DNA of 64,000 nucleotides from Sphingomonas gilva (GTDB lineage Bacteria > Pseudomonadota > Alphaproteobacteria > Sphingomonadales > Sphingomonadaceae), in the NCBI RefSeq assembly GCF_003515075.1, contig NZ_QWLV01000004.1, positions 62,001 to 126,000 of the forward strand, in the 5' to 3' direction. The translations under genes were made by a program, and so were the position numbers. The first letter of the stretch is position 1. Each line of letters starts with the position of its first letter. This document shows, in pieces, positions 1-9,508 of this stretch. The notes below the pieces were generated by a model. It searched no databases. It saw only the letters and a program-made list of their open reading frames with translations, and had not been told where the DNA came from.

Positions 1-799
1 TCGACATCGATGCATCGACCCCCATGTTTTTCAGATATTCGATATGGATCGGGGACACCGATCGCAGCACGGACAAGGAGAGATCGATCGGCCGGCCCTT
101 CTCGTCACGTTGCGGAACGATCGGCACCGGGGTTGCGTGCACATCAGCGATAAGCCGCAACAGATTGCGCTTGTACAGCTCGCGCGCCTGCGCCGGAATG
201 TCGCTTGCCGGATAGTGAAGCCCAAGGAACTTGCCGATGCCGGGCTTGCAGGCCTCGGCCGCGACCTCGCCCGATCCGTCCGCGGCGAAGCGATAGACCA
301 TCACCCGGTCGAATCCGGTCAGCGCACGCACCTGTCGCGCGCCTTCGCGGAAGAAGGCAGGCAGGTCTGCGCAGCGGTCCAGCCGCGTCACCATCGATCG
401 GACCATGCCGGTGGCGTCGCCATGTTCGTCGGATGCCGGTTCGGCCTCGATCACGATCTGCCCGCCGGATACGTGCAGGGCGATGTCGAACGGCTTGCGG
501 CCGTCGATCAGGGAGCACTGGAACAGCCGCTCGACGGAATCGGGGCCCTGCAGCATCGCCGATCGGTTGCGTAGATCATGCACGCTTGCGGCGCGGCATA
601 TCTCGGCCAGCGGCCGTCCGATCAGTTCGTCCGGCGCCAGGCCGATGAACTCGGCGGTGTTGGCCGAGGCGCGCGCGACGTTCCAATCCGTGGTCAGCGC
701 CAACAGGAAACCGATCGGCTGGATCGCGCCCAGGATGTGAATGGGCTCGCGATCGCAATTGGTCAGGTCGATCCGTTCGTTCTTGTCCGCCAAGCTCAA
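1..799 (-). CDS. bphP: Bacteriophytochrome, N-terminal part (cut by window edge)
   Basis: Red/far-red photoreceptor; only the first ~266 residues lie in the window. The reading frame has no ATG or GTG after its last upstream stop. The likely start is the TTG at 799, which overlaps the heme oxygenase stop as TTGA; a second TTG at 793 is possible. Cys15 in the context LTNCDREPIH is the expected biliverdin-attachment cysteine of bacterial phytochromes. A PAS domain follows (about residues 15-120), then a GAF domain with the family motif PASDIPAQARELY and then SPIHIEYLKNMG. The PHY and output domains are off the edge, so kinase activity cannot be judged. It is co-transcribed with the enzyme that makes its chromophore. 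Family assignment is firm; the exact start is inferred. Confidence 0.93.
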   Translation of the reverse strand, partial: MSLADKNERIDLTNCDREPIHILGAIQPIGFLLALTTDWNVARASANTAEFIGLAPDELIGRPLAEICRAASVHDLRNRSAMLQGPDSVERLFQCSLIDGRKPFDIALHVSGGQIVIEAEPASDEHGDATGMVRSMVTRLDRCADLPAFFREGARQVRALTGFDRVMVYRFAADGSGEVAAEACKPGIGKFLGLHYPASDIPAQARELYKRNLLRLIADVHATPVPIVPQRDEKGRPIDLSLSVLRSVSPIHIEYLKNMGVDASMS

Positions 800-1344
800 T
801 TCGCTCTCAAAAACATCCGTCCGCTACGCTCGAACAGCGCAAACACCTCGCTTGCCGCAGTTATCGCGGAATTCATGTCATCCGCGGCCTTCAACCGCTC
901 GTCAATGATCGAGAGCAACCGACGCCAGCTTAATGAGTTTCCGCCCGATAAAAATGCGGTGGGAAAGTGGGCGGGCACCGAGCGCTTCAGCAGCGCACCG
1001 CCCAATCGGGACCCTTCAAGCACATAGATTGCGCCGAGCAGCGCAGCGTCGCCGTTCAATTCCAGCCGATCGAGCGGCGGCGGGGGGGATAGGCCAAACG
1101 CGATCAGATCGCCGCGGAGAAGCTCGGCGCGGCGTCGGCTCGGCCAATCTGGTACGACCGTCTCTGCCCGGCCGTTGTCGAGTGCGCGCTCGGTGGCGAA
1201 CAGCGCGCCCGCCTGAGCCGTTAGGAACTGGCCATATCCCTCGCGTCGGTCGAGCGCCGCTGCCGAAAAGACCTTGTCGACCCGATCGTGGTGCTCTGCC
1301 GTGGCTGATCGCAGGGTCAGGCGGGCGGCGCCTGTGCCGATCAT
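796..1344 (-). CDS. bphO: Heme oxygenase (biliverdin-producing, BphO-type)
   Basis: A 182-residue protein of bacterial heme oxygenase size. Such enzymes open heme to biliverdin, iron and CO. The N-terminal LRSATAEHHDRVD matches the LKEATxxxH proximal-histidine region of heme oxygenases; by alignment His19 is the likely heme ligand and His18 the alternative. The distal-helix region reads GAIYVLEGSRLGG, the glycine-rich segment typical of the family. Its stop overlaps the TTG start of the phytochrome gene, so the two are probably translationally coupled and supply photoreceptor with biliverdin. It begins 8 bp after the upstream lipoprotein stop. Confidence 0.92.
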   Translation of the reverse strand: MIGTGAARLTLRSATAEHHDRVDKVFSAAALDRREGYGQFLTAQAGALFATERALDNGRAETVVPDWPSRRRAELLRGDLIAFGLSPPPPLDRLELNGDAALLGAIYVLEGSRLGGALLKRSVPAHFPTAFLSGGNSLSWRRLLSIIDERLKAADDMNSAITAASEVFALFERSGRMFLRAN

Positions 1345-1352
1345 CCGGTCTT

Positions 1353-1667
1353 CTATTCCGTGACCGTCTGGTCGGCATCCTCGGCGGGGGTCGCATCGCG
1401 TTCCACGCGCGCGGTCATGCCCGTGGCCTCGGCGTCGGCCAGCACCTGCTCGTCGGGCGCGATCTCCTCGACTGGCGCGGCCTCCGCGACATTCGCTGGC
1501 GGCAGCGCGGGCGGGGCCGGGGGCGCGGGGGCGGGCTCGACCGTTTCCACCGGCGCGGGCTCGGGCGGCGCTTCTGGCTCCGATCCACAGCCCGCGAGCA
1601 GTGTCAGTCCGGCAAGCGCTGCGATCATGTGACGGGCGGGGAGGCGCATCGGCTTCGTCATCCTCAT
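1353..1667 (-). CDS. Small proline/acid-rich lipoprotein, function unknown
   Basis: A 104-residue protein with a basic start, a hydrophobic stretch and a lipobox LLAGC, so it is predicted to be exported and lipidated. The mature part is low complexity (runs of Pro, Ala, Glu, Val) and has no recognisable domain. Its ATG at 1667 overlaps the stop of the L,D-transpeptidase gene as ATGA, and ATGs a few codons inside are possible alternatives. The coupling suggests a cell-envelope role alongside the transpeptidase, but this is inference only. Confidence 0.75.
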   Translation of the reverse strand: MRMTKPMRLPARHMIAALAGLTLLAGCGSEPEAPPEPAPVETVEPAPAPPAPPALPPANVAEAAPVEEIAPDEQVLADAEATGMTARVERDATPAEDADQTVTE

Positions 1668-3136
1668 CTGGCGGCGACCTCTTCTATGGCGGACCGCCGC
1701 TCGATCTTCTCGGCGAGCTGGCTGTCCCAGTCATAGGGGTCGGCGCGGAAGTTCATCGTGCCGTCGGCACTGGCGTATGCCGTCCAATAGAGCAAGTACA
1801 CCGTCGCCGGCTCGGGCAATTTCACGCGCTGCGTCTTGCCGGTGTCGACCGCCGCCTGGATCGCGTCTGCGCCCCAGGCGGGATCGTCGCGCAGCAGCAG
1901 CTGAGCCAGGTCGGCGGGCCGCTCGACGCGCACGCAGCCATGGCTCGCCAGCCGGTCGTAACGGCTAAAGGTCGATTGGCTCGGCGTGTCGTGCAGATAA
2001 ACTGCATAGGGATTGTCGAAATCGAACTTGAAGCGGCCCAGCGCGCTTTGCGGCCCCGCCGCCTGCTGCAGCCTCGCGCCGTCGCCCTCGCCGATCACGC
2101 GGAAGCCGTTGGCCTTCAAGTACGCCGCGCCCTTGGGGAACAGCTCGCGCTTGGCGATGCCGGCGGGCACGTTCCACGGTGGGTTGATCACGATGGAATG
2201 CACTGCCGATTGCAGCATCGGCGTCTCGTCGCCGGGGCGGCCGGTGACGCCCTTCATCGACATGACCGGCCGATCGCCCTCGAACACCGTCAGCACCGCG
2301 GCGGCGATGTTCACCTGGATGCGGTTGGTGTCGAGTTCCGCGGGCAGCCAGCGCCAGCGCTCCAGATTGGCCATGATCTGGCGGACGCGCCGTTCGACCG
2401 GCACGTTGAGCGCGGCGCGCGTCTGCGGTCCGACCAAGCCGGCGGGGTTGAGGCCGTAGCGCCGCTGCGCGCGCACCACCGCTTCCTTCAACTCGGCATC
2501 GAAGCTGTCACCGGTGGCGATGACATCGGGATCCTCGACCGACAGCCGCTCACGCAGCTCGGCGACGGCCTTGCCCTTGGCGCCCAGCTCCATGTCAGCA
2601 CCCGGCGTCAGCGGCTTCCATCCGCCCGCTTCGGCGATCGCGCGGTATCGCATCAGCCCGGCCTGCAGGCTGTCATAACCGGCATAGGGCGGCGGCAGAT
2701 TGACGAACCAGGATGCGATCTGGTCGCGCCTCACCGCGTCGGCGAAGGCGGGCAGGGGATCATAGGCCGCCGGCCGTAGGCCCCAGTCCTTCTTGAAATC
2801 CTCCGCCGCGAGCCGTCCCGAATGAACCGCGCGGGCGTAATCGAGCGCGGCGCGTACCAGCGTGTCGTTGTCCAGCGGCGCATGTTCGGGAACCGGAAGG
2901 TAGCGCAGCCCCTGCGTATAGCCGCCTTCCGTCAGCCTCTGCTGGAGGTCAGCCGCTTGCGCTGGCGAGAGCGCCGGTAGCGGCTGCGCGCGGGCGACCG
3001 GTGGCATGGGCGCCGTCTGCTGGACGGGCGGCGGCAGCAGCGGCTCGGGCATTCCAGCCTGCTGCGCCTGGGCGATACCCGTAATACCGAGCGGCGCGAC
3101 GAGCGCGAAGCGAAGAGCAGATGAGAAACGCGCCAA
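1664..3136 (-). CDS. L,D-transpeptidase, YcbB/YkuD type, with peptidoglycan-binding domain
   Basis: A periplasmic enzyme that forms 3-3 peptidoglycan cross-links or anchors proteins to stem peptides. The frame stays open upstream into rplA, but a rho-independent terminator lies at 3211-3246, so the TTG at 3136 is preferred. That start gives 490 residues with a signal peptide ending IAQA. A Pro-rich linker is followed by an LDT scaffold region, a PG_binding_1 domain (GAKGKAVAELRERL..., near residue 240) and a YkuD domain with catalytic motif SHGCVRVERP (His399, Cys401). The order is that of E. coli LdtD (YcbB). It heads the unit with the lipoprotein, heme oxygenase and phytochrome genes. Confidence 0.92.
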   Translation of the reverse strand: MARFSSALRFALVAPLGITGIAQAQQAGMPEPLLPPPVQQTAPMPPVARAQPLPALSPAQAADLQQRLTEGGYTQGLRYLPVPEHAPLDNDTLVRAALDYARAVHSGRLAAEDFKKDWGLRPAAYDPLPAFADAVRRDQIASWFVNLPPPYAGYDSLQAGLMRYRAIAEAGGWKPLTPGADMELGAKGKAVAELRERLSVEDPDVIATGDSFDAELKEAVVRAQRRYGLNPAGLVGPQTRAALNVPVERRVRQIMANLERWRWLPAELDTNRIQVNIAAAVLTVFEGDRPVMSMKGVTGRPGDETPMLQSAVHSIVINPPWNVPAGIAKRELFPKGAAYLKANGFRVIGEGDGARLQQAAGPQSALGRFKFDFDNPYAVYLHDTPSQSTFSRYDRLASHGCVRVERPADLAQLLLRDDPAWGADAIQAAVDTGKTQRVKLPEPATVYLLYWTAYASADGTMNFRADPYDWDSQLAEKIERRSAIEEVAAR

Positions 3137-3210
3137 TGCCGGTCCTGACCAAGTTGAGCGGAATCGACGGCTATCTAACGCCGATTGAACGCGAATTGAA
3201 CGATCGCGAG

Positions 3211-3246
3211 CAAAGAAAAGGGCCGGCGGGCTTTCGCCCCCGGCCC
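3211..3246 (-). terminator. Rho-independent terminator of rplK-rplA
   Basis: Read on the minus strand, GGGGCCGGGGGCG pairs across an AAAG loop region with CGCCGGCCC, followed by TTTTCTTTG. It lies 24 bp after the rplA stop and separates the ribosomal genes from the L,D-transpeptidase unit. Confidence 0.85.
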
Positions 3247-3269
3247 CGATCCCAGGCGATTGTTCCGGC

Positions 3270-3962
3270 TCAGGCGCCGGCAACCTCCGCCACATCCACC
3301 TTGATCCCTGGGCCCATCGTGCTGGAGACCGCGATCTTGCGGACATATTTGCCCTTGGCGCCCGCCGGCTTGGCCTTGACCACCGCGTCGACCAGCGCGT
3401 CGAAATTCGCGCGCAGATCGGCTTCCGCGAACGACGCCTTGCCGATGCCCGAATGGATGATGCCGGCCTTCTCGACGCGGTATTCCACCTGGCCGCCCTT
3501 CGCCGCCTTGACCGCTTCGGCGACGTTCATCGTGACGGTGCCAAGCTTGGGGTTTGGCATCAGCCCCTTGGGACCCAGCACCTTGCCGAGGCGGCCGACC
3601 AGACCCATCATATCCGGGGTGGCGATGCAGCGGTCGAACTCGATCGTGCCGCCCTGAACGGTCTCGAGCAGGTCTTCCGCGCCCACCACGTCGGCGCCGG
3701 CCTCGCGCGCCTCTTCGGCCTTGGCGCCCTTGGCGAACACACCGACGCGGACGGTTTTGCCGGTGCCGGCGGGGAGGGTGACCACGCCGCGGACCATCTG
3801 GTCGGCGTGGCGGGGGTCGACGCCCAGGTTGAGGGCGACTTCGATCGTCTCGTCGAACTTCGCGGTCGCGTTGGTCTTGGCGAGCTTGATCGCCTCATCG
3901 ACGCCGTGGAGCTTCTCACGGTCGATGGTGAGCGCTTTCTGCTTCTTGCTCTTGAACGCCAT
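3270..3962 (-). CDS. rplA: 50S ribosomal protein L1
   Basis: A 230-residue L1, normal length. It builds the mobile L1 stalk of the 50S subunit and in many bacteria represses its own operon. Conserved segments include the N-terminal [25 protein letters not shown] and the loop [24 protein letters not shown]. It starts 4 bp after the rplK stop. The usual next genes, rplJ-rplL-rpoB, do not follow here; a terminator ends the unit. Confidence 0.98.
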   Translation of the reverse strand: MAFKSKKQKALTIDREKLHGVDEAIKLAKTNATAKFDETIEVALNLGVDPRHADQMVRGVVTLPAGTGKTVRVGVFAKGAKAEEAREAGADVVGAEDLLETVQGGTIEFDRCIATPDMMGLVGRLGKVLGPKGLMPNPKLGTVTMNVAEAVKAAKGGQVEYRVEKAGIIHSGIGKASFAEADLRANFDALVDAVVKAKPAGAKGKYVRKIAVSSTMGPGIKVDVAEVAGA

Positions 3963-3966
3963 GATC

Positions 3967-4398
3967 TCAGCCCTCCACCACTTCGAGGCCCATCGCGCGG
4001 GCGGAGCCTTCGATGATGCGGGTCGCCGCGTCGATATCGTTGGCGTTCAGATCCTTCATCTTGGTCTCCGCGATCGCGGCGAGCGCCGAGCGCTTGATCC
4101 GGCCGGCGGACACCTTGCCCGGCTCCTTCGAGCCCGACTTGAGGTTGGCCGCCTTCTTGATCAGGAAGGTCGCCGGCGGGGTCTTGGTCTCGAACGAGAA
4201 GGACCGGTCGGCATAGACGGTGATCACGGTCGGGATCGGCGCGCCCTTTTCCATGTCGCCGGTCGAGGCGTTGAACGCCTTGCAGAATTCCATGATGTTG
4301 ACGCCGCGCTGACCGAGCGCGGGGCCGATCGGCGGGGACGGGTTGGCGGCGCCCGCGGGCACCTGCAGCTTGATATAGCCGGTAATCTTCTTCGCCAT
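3967..4398 (-). CDS. rplK: 50S ribosomal protein L11
   Basis: A 143-residue L11, standard length, part of the GTPase-associated centre that contacts elongation factors. It begins [21 protein letters not shown] and carries the conserved [22 protein letters not shown] segment. The frame is open further upstream, but the ATG at 4398 is the family start. nusG normally sits directly upstream; here a 5.1-kb stretch of opposite-strand genes intervenes, so rplK-rplA must have their own promoter. Confidence 0.98.
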   Translation of the reverse strand: MAKKITGYIKLQVPAGAANPSPPIGPALGQRGVNIMEFCKAFNASTGDMEKGAPIPTVITVYADRSFSFETKTPPATFLIKKAANLKSGSKEPGKVSAGRIKRSALAAIAETKMKDLNANDIDAATRIIEGSARAMGLEVVEG

Positions 4399-4433
4399 GA
4401 GGCTTAACTCACTCTGTTCCAAGTTTAGCGGTC

Positions 4434-4516
4434 CGGACGAGCGCAAGCGCTCTCCCGCACGGATTCCAGTGGTTCTGGAAGCGCGCGCCATTAGCGCAAA
4501 GTCCGCGCGCATGCAA
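4434..4516 (-). promoter_or_regulatory. rplK: Candidate rplK promoter and structured 5' leader
   Basis: On the minus strand TTGCAT (4516-4511) and TAATGG (4493-4488) are spaced 17 bp, resembling a sigma-70 promoter. The predicted transcript holds two hairpins before the start codon: TTCCAG/CTGGAA with a 5-nt loop (4464-4480) and GAGCGC/GCGCTC (about 4439-4452). L1 proteins repress rplK-rplA by binding a leader structure in E. coli; whether these hairpins do that is inference. Confidence 0.4.
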
Positions 4517-4558
4517 ATGCGCCTTGCAAAGTAGGAAATCGGCGAACACACCGGGAAC

Positions 4559-5518
4559 ATGCCCAAGCCGCCGACCTATACGCAGACGCTGGAGAACCGC
4601 GCGTTCCTGAAGACGCTGACCCGCACGGGCAACATCCGTGAAGCGGCGCGCGCGATCGGCCGATCGCACGTCACGATGCTCGGCCGGCGCAAGGCGCACC
4701 CCGCCTTCGCGCAAGACTGGGACGCGGCGATCGCGGTGGCGCAGGGCCGGCTGCACGAGCGCGGCGGGCCGAGCGGACCGCACGGACGCGCCGCGCCGGC
4801 CGAAAGCCCCGCTGGCGCGCACCGGACGCTGGGCGGCGAGCCGGTGACGGTCCGGCGGCGCGACGGCAAGCTGCAGCTCCGCAGGGCCCAGCCGGGCAAG
4901 CTGACCAAGCAGTGCGAGCAGGCGTTCCTGGCCGCGCTGTCGGCGACGGCGAACGTCAGGCTGTCCGCCGCGGCGGCGGGCGCATCGCCGCGCGCATTCT
5001 ACCGGCGGCGCCACACCAATCCCGCCTTCGCCCGCGAGATGCGCCTCGCGCTCGAGACAGGGTATGAGCGGCTGGAGATGGCGCTGCTCGAAAGCGCCGC
5101 CCCGGCCGCCCATGCCGACGACGCCTGGCGCAACAACGATCCCCCGCCGATCCCGCGGATGAGCGTGAACCAGGCGCTGCAGCTCTTGTACCTCCACCAG
5201 AAGGAGGCGCAGCTTGAGGCCGAGCCGGCGCACATCAAGAGGCGGCGCGGCGAATCGCAGGGCGCGCGCTCGATCCGCCTGTCGGCGATGTACGAGGCGC
5301 GGATGGAGCGCGATCGCGAGGCGTTCCGCGTCGCCGAGGCCGCCCGACGCGCCGCCGGCCGCCCTTCGCCCTTCGGCCCGCCGCCCCCGCAGCTGCCGGC
5401 GCTGGACCAGGTGCAGGGCTGGAGCAGGGCCGACCCGACCAGGACCCCCCATGACGAAACGCGCGCGCTGTTCGGCGGGTGGCGGATCGAGGACATGAAG
5501 CGGCGGGGGAAATCTTGA
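4559..5518 (+). CDS. Protein with two helix-turn-helix domains (terminase-small-subunit-like)
   Basis: A 319-residue protein with two similar modules. One lies at about residues 14-60 ([19 protein letters not shown]... then [12 protein letters not shown]) and one at about 118-170 ([19 protein letters not shown]... then [20 protein letters not shown]). Each has the shape 'aromatic-leucine helix, N-x-AA-G turn, recognition helix, PAFA' seen in small terminase subunits and related phage or gene-transfer-agent DNA-binding proteins. A basic linker joins them, and the C-terminal third is charged, then Pro-rich. It is transcribed away from rplK with only 160 bp between them. No terminase large subunit is nearby. 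Function is unknown; DNA binding is likely. Confidence 0.7.
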   Translation: MPKPPTYTQTLENRAFLKTLTRTGNIREAARAIGRSHVTMLGRRKAHPAFAQDWDAAIAVAQGRLHERGGPSGPHGRAAPAESPAGAHRTLGGEPVTVRRRDGKLQLRRAQPGKLTKQCEQAFLAALSATANVRLSAAAAGASPRAFYRRRHTNPAFAREMRLALETGYERLEMALLESAAPAAHADDAWRNNDPPPIPRMSVNQALQLLYLHQKEAQLEAEPAHIKRRRGESQGARSIRLSAMYEARMERDREAFRVAEAARRAAGRPSPFGPPPPQLPALDQVQGWSRADPTRTPHDETRALFGGWRIEDMKRRGKS

Positions 5519-5648
5519 TGCGTTTGATTTTGTTATGCACGCATCGTCCTTATGTCGGCTATGCGCATGAGGCAGCAGCCAATGGGATCCACGACGAAAC
5601 GCCAGTCGCCCCCACGGCGTTCTATGCCGATCTGAGAAGAGGGACGAT

Positions 5649-8636
5649 ATGGCGGATGACAAGGGGGAGCCGGGCAAGCCGGCGATCACGGCCGCGGAGT
5701 GGCGGCAGATCGTCGACAGCGCGGTCGACACCGCGATCATCACCACCGATCCCGACGGCCGGATCACCAGCTGGAACGAGGGCGCGCGACGCATTCTTGG
5801 CTGGAGCGAGGCCGAGATGCTCGGCCAGTCCCTGGCGCGACTGATTCCGGGCGGCGCCGGCCCCGAGACGATCCAAACCGAAATGCGCGACGCGCGCCTT
5901 GCCGGACGCGGCGGCGGCGAAGAAGGCTGGCGGATGCGCAAGGACGGCAGCCGCGTCTGGGCGACGGGAGAGGTCACCCCGATTCGCGACGCCGCCGGCG
6001 AAGTGGCCGGGTTCACCAAGGTGCTCCGCGACCGTTCAAACCAGCGCGAGTCGGAAGAACGGATGCGCGAGGAGCGCCGCGCGCTCGAGATCCTCAATCG
6101 CGCCGGGTCCGCACTCGCCGCCGAGCCCGATCTGCAGAAGCTGGTCCAGGTCGTCACCGACGCCGGCGTGGAGTTGACCGGCGCGCAGTTCGGCGCGTTC
6201 TTCTACAATGTGCTGGACGAGGCGGGCGGGAGCTACATGCTCTATACGCTCTCCGGGGTGCCGCTGGAGGCCTTTTCCAGATTTCCGATGCCGCGCAACA
6301 CGCAAGTGTTCGCGCCGACCTTCGAGGGCGTCGGCATCGTCCGCTCGGACGACATAACCCGGGACCCGCGCTACGGCCACAACGCGCCGCATCAGGGTAT
6401 GCCCGAAGGGCACCTTCCGGTGCGAAGCTACCTCGCCGTGCCGGTGATCTCACGCTCCGGCGAGGTGATCGGCGGGTTGTTCTTCGGCCATGCCGAGCCC
6501 GGCGTGTTCACCGACCAATCCGAAAGGGGGCTGCAGGGTCTTGCCGGCGAAGCCGCGGTCGCGGTCGACAATGCTCGTCTGTTCCAGGCCGCCGAGCAGG
6601 AGCTTGCCCAGCGCCGCGCCGCCGAAAGCGAGCTTGCCGCAAGCGAAGACCGGCTGCGGCTCGCCAACGAGGCTGCCGATATCGGCACCTGGGATTTCGA
6701 TCCCGAGAGCGGCGTGCTGCGGTGGGATGCGCGCTGCAAGGCGCTGTTCGGCTTGTCCCCCGACGCCGAAGTCAGCTTCGAGGGAAGCTTCCTCGCCGGT
6801 CTTCATCCGGAGGATCGCGTCCTTGCGCAGCAAGCGGTCGAAACCGCGCTCGAGCCCGCGGGGCCGGGGCGCTACGACGTGGAATATCGCACGATCGGCC
6901 TGGAGGACGGGGTCGAGCGTTGGGTGGGCGCCAAGGGAATGGCGGTGTTCGAAGATGGCCGCGCGGTTCGATTCATCGGAACGGTGATCGACCTGACAAG
7001 CCGCAAGGCGGCCGAAACCGAGCTGCGCGCGCTCAACGAACGGCTGGAGGAGCGTGTCGCCGAAGAGGTGGAGAAGCGCGGCGAAGCGGAGGAAGCGCTG
7101 CGCCAGGCGCAGAAGATGGAGGCGGTCGGCCAGCTGACCGGCGGAATCGCGCACGACTTCAACAACCTCCTGACCGTCGTGACCGGCAATATCGACATGG
7201 CGAGGCGTGCGCTGGAAGCCGCCGGCATCGATGACGCCCGCAGCCGGCGTTCGCTCGACAACGCGATGAAGGGCGCGGAGCGGGCGGCGTCGCTGACCCA
7301 GCGTCTGCTGGCCTTCTCGCGGCGTCAACCGCTTTCCCCCAAGCCGATCGATGCCGACAAGCTGTCGAGCGGCATGTCGGACCTGCTGCAGCGTGCCCTT
7401 GGCGAGGATATCCGCCTCGAGATCGTGAACGCGCCGGGCTTGTGGCGCGTTGAGGTCGATCCCAATCAACTCGAAAGCGCCATCTTGAACCTCGCGGTCA
7501 ATGCGCGCGACGCGATGCCCGACGGCGGCGAGCTCATGATCGAGACCGCCAATGCCCGGCTCGACGAGGGCTATGCCGCGAGCCAGGCCGAAGTGCCGCC
7601 CGGCCAATATGTGATGATCGCGGTGACCGACACCGGCGCCGGCATGCCGCGCGACGTGCGGGAGCGCGCGTTCGAGCCCTTTTTCACCACGAAGGAGGTG
7701 GGCAAGGGAACCGGGCTTGGCCTTTCGATGATCTATGGCTTCGTCAAGCAGTCCGGCGGCCATGTGAAGATCTATTCGGAGGTGGGCCAAGGCACGACGA
7801 TCAAGCTCTATCTGCCCCGATTGCTGCGCGAGCCGGAAGCCGACGAGGATCTTGTCGTGGCGACGTCCGGCTTCGAATCGAGCCCGCGCAAGGAGACGAT
7901 CCTGGTCGTCGAGGATGACGACGACGTCCGCGCCTATACGGTCGAGTGCCTGCGCGAACTCGGCTATCGCGTGATCGAAGCGCATGACGGCCACTCGGCG
8001 CTTCGTCTGCTCGAACGCGAGGGGAGGCCGATCGACCTCCTGTTCACCGATGTGGTGATGCCGGGCATGACCGGGCGCGAGCTGGCCGAACTGGCGCGCG
8101 CGCAACAGGCGGACCTTCGCGTCCTCTACACTTCGGGCTACACCCGCAACGCGATCGTTCATGCCGGCCGGCTCGACCCTGGCGTCGAGATCATCAACAA
8201 GCCCTTCACCTATGAGGCGCTGGCGCAGAAGATCCGGGACATGCTGGACAATGGCCGCACCGAATGCGTGCTGATCGTCGAAGCGGAACCCACGGTCAGA
8301 ACGCTGACCGCGGAAGCGCTGGGGGGGATCGGCTTTCGGGTCGAGGAAGCCGGCAACGGCAGGGAGGCGCTCGGCAAGGTGCGCGCCGCGCAGGGACGCT
8401 ATGACGCGGTCGTCCTCGACGACGCGCTTTCGGATTATCCTGCCGATTCGCTTGCCCGCGAATTGCGCGCGCTTCATGCCAACCTTGCGCTGGTGATCGT
8501 CTCCGAGACGCGTGTCGACGCGCTTGCCCGCCAGTTCGCGGGCGACCGCTGCACGCATGTCCTGCGACGACCCTATTCGAGCGGGCAGCTCCGCGACACG
8601 CTTCGCCAGCTCGGGATCGATTGCGCCGACAGATGA
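5649..8636 (+). CDS. Hybrid sensor histidine kinase (PAS-GAF-PAS-HisKA-HATPase-REC-REC)
   Basis: A 995-residue soluble sensor with no membrane segment. Domains in order: PAS (about 16-130, [18 protein letters not shown]), GAF (145-310), PAS (335-460), a coiled coil of [21 protein letters not shown] type, HisKA with phospho-acceptor His502 in [11 protein letters not shown], and HATPase with an N box ([10 protein letters not shown]) and G boxes ([15 protein letters not shown]). Two receiver domains follow. REC1 has Asp801 in [12 protein letters not shown]2 is degenerate at its N-terminal acidic pair (IVEAEP) but keeps an Asp-Asp at 924-925. The start ATG at 5649 follows a GAGAAGAGGGA ribosome-binding region. 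The input signal is unknown, and its phosphotransfer partner is not adjacent. Confidence 0.92.
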   Translation: MADDKGEPGKPAITAAEWRQIVDSAVDTAIITTDPDGRITSWNEGARRILGWSEAEMLGQSLARLIPGGAGPETIQTEMRDARLAGRGGGEEGWRMRKDGSRVWATGEVTPIRDAAGEVAGFTKVLRDRSNQRESEERMREERRALEILNRAGSALAAEPDLQKLVQVVTDAGVELTGAQFGAFFYNVLDEAGGSYMLYTLSGVPLEAFSRFPMPRNTQVFAPTFEGVGIVRSDDITRDPRYGHNAPHQGMPEGHLPVRSYLAVPVISRSGEVIGGLFFGHAEPGVFTDQSERGLQGLAGEAAVAVDNARLFQAAEQELAQRRAAESELAASEDRLRLANEAADIGTWDFDPESGVLRWDARCKALFGLSPDAEVSFEGSFLAGLHPEDRVLAQQAVETALEPAGPGRYDVEYRTIGLEDGVERWVGAKGMAVFEDGRAVRFIGTVIDLTSRKAAETELRALNERLEERVAEEVEKRGEAEEALRQAQKMEAVGQLTGGIAHDFNNLLTVVTGNIDMARRALEAAGIDDARSRRSLDNAMKGAERAASLTQRLLAFSRRQPLSPKPIDADKLSSGMSDLLQRALGEDIRLEIVNAPGLWRVEVDPNQLESAILNLAVNARDAMPDGGELMIETANARLDEGYAASQAEVPPGQYVMIAVTDTGAGMPRDVRERAFEPFFTTKEVGKGTGLGLSMIYGFVKQSGGHVKIYSEVGQGTTIKLYLPRLLREPEADEDLVVATSGFESSPRKETILVVEDDDDVRAYTVECLRELGYRVIEAHDGHSALRLLEREGRPIDLLFTDVVMPGMTGRELAELARAQQADLRVLYTSGYTRNAIVHAGRLDPGVEIINKPFTYEALAQKIRDMLDNGRTECVLIVEAEPTVRTLTAEALGGIGFRVEEAGNGREALGKVRAAQGRYDAVVLDDALSDYPADSLARELRALHANLALVIVSETRVDALARQFAGDRCTHVLRRPYSSGQLRDTLRQLGIDCADR

Positions 8637-8716
8637 TCTCATGACCGATGCCGGGCGCTGGTCACGTCCGGCCGGTTGTGCGAAACGGATCCCCGTCCGC
8701 AACAGGCGAGGCCGCC

Positions 8717-9268
8717 ATGAAGCTTTTGACGATAGCAGCCGCGTTCGCCGCGTTCGCTTCGATCCCGGCGACCGCGCCGGCGCAGGACGCGGTGGCGCCC
8801 GGCACGATCACGGTCGAGCCGCTGCCCGAGGAGGCGGCTTCGCCCGAGACGCGGCGGCTGTTCGCCGAGGCGGTGGAGCGCGCGCTGGTCGACCGGGAGT
8901 TCCTCGCGCTGCCGGGCGACAATCGCGGCCGCTACGTCGCGCGGATGACGGTGTCGCGCCGGGCGGAAGGGGAGGTCGCGGTCGACGCCGCCGAGGCGCC
9001 GGCGGACGGCGACGTCGGCAATTGGGGCGCGTCGCTCCGCGTCGCCATGCCCTCTGGCAAGCGGCAGATGCGTCCGCTGGTCGTCACCGAGCTGGGCATC
9101 GAGATCCTGCGGCGCGACGGCATGCAGCCGGTGTGGCGCGGCCGCGCGCTGACCGTGCAGCCTCAGGGGACGCCAGGCGACGCGCCGGCGGCGCTCGCGA
9201 AGAAGCTCGCCGGCGCGGCGATGCGGGTGTTCCCGGAGCAGATGGAGGGGGCGGTTTCGGCGCCTTGA
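8717..9268 (+). CDS. Exported protein of unknown function
   Basis: The frame is open from 8648, but the ATG at 8717 gives a clean signal peptide (MKLLTIAAAFAAFASIP, cleavage after APAQ), for a 183-residue protein. The mature part has an alternating pattern suggesting beta strands (RYVARMTVSRRAEGEVAV, GASLRVAMPSGKRQM, MQPVWRGRALTV) and no motif I can name. It is 80 bp downstream of the hybrid kinase on the same strand, so it may be co-transcribed. A mosaic of hairpins follows its stop. Confidence 0.65.
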   Translation: MKLLTIAAAFAAFASIPATAPAQDAVAPGTITVEPLPEEAASPETRRLFAEAVERALVDREFLALPGDNRGRYVARMTVSRRAEGEVAVDAAEAPADGDVGNWGASLRVAMPSGKRQMRPLVVTELGIEILRRDGMQPVWRGRALTVQPQGTPGDAPAALAKKLAGAAMRVFPEQMEGAVSAP

Positions 9269-9280
9269 TGGGGGGCTAAA

Positions 9281-9508
9281 TCCTCCCTCGCTTTAGCGGG
9301 GGAGGGGGGCGTAGCGGCGACCGGCGATCTGCCGGGGGCAGATCGCAGCCGCGAAGCCGGCTCGCGAAGCGAGCCGTGGGCGAAGAGCGGTGGAGGGGGC
9401 GACGCGGCAAAGCCGCGTCGTCGGTCGGCGCTCGCAGCGCCGCCGGCCGGTCTCGCGCTACGCGATCGGCTTCGCCGTATCGCTATCCAACATAAGCCTT
9501 CGGCTTAT
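9281..9508. repeat. Intergenic mosaic of nested palindromes (GGGGGAGG family)
   Basis: This convergent gap holds no gene. It is a chain of hairpins: CTCCCTCGCTTTAGCGGGGGAG (about 9283-9304), GATCTGCC/GGCAGATC (9326-9344), GGCTCGC/GCGAGCC with a 3-nt loop (9359-9375), GACGCGGC/GCCGCGTC with a 3-nt loop (9401-9419), GGCGCT/AGCGCC (about 9427-9441) and ATAAGCC/GGCTTAT (9492-9508, touching the nusG stop). A related mosaic lies at 63682-63834. It may act as a bidirectional terminator. Confidence 0.7.

Noticed and set aside
3137..3346. N-terminal extension of the L,D-transpeptidase up to 3346
   Set aside because: It would run through the rplA terminator and into the rplA 3' end, and would bury the signal peptide.
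9281..9508. CRISPR array
   Set aside because: The repeats are different hairpins with no regular spacing or constant repeat unit, and no cas genes are in the window.
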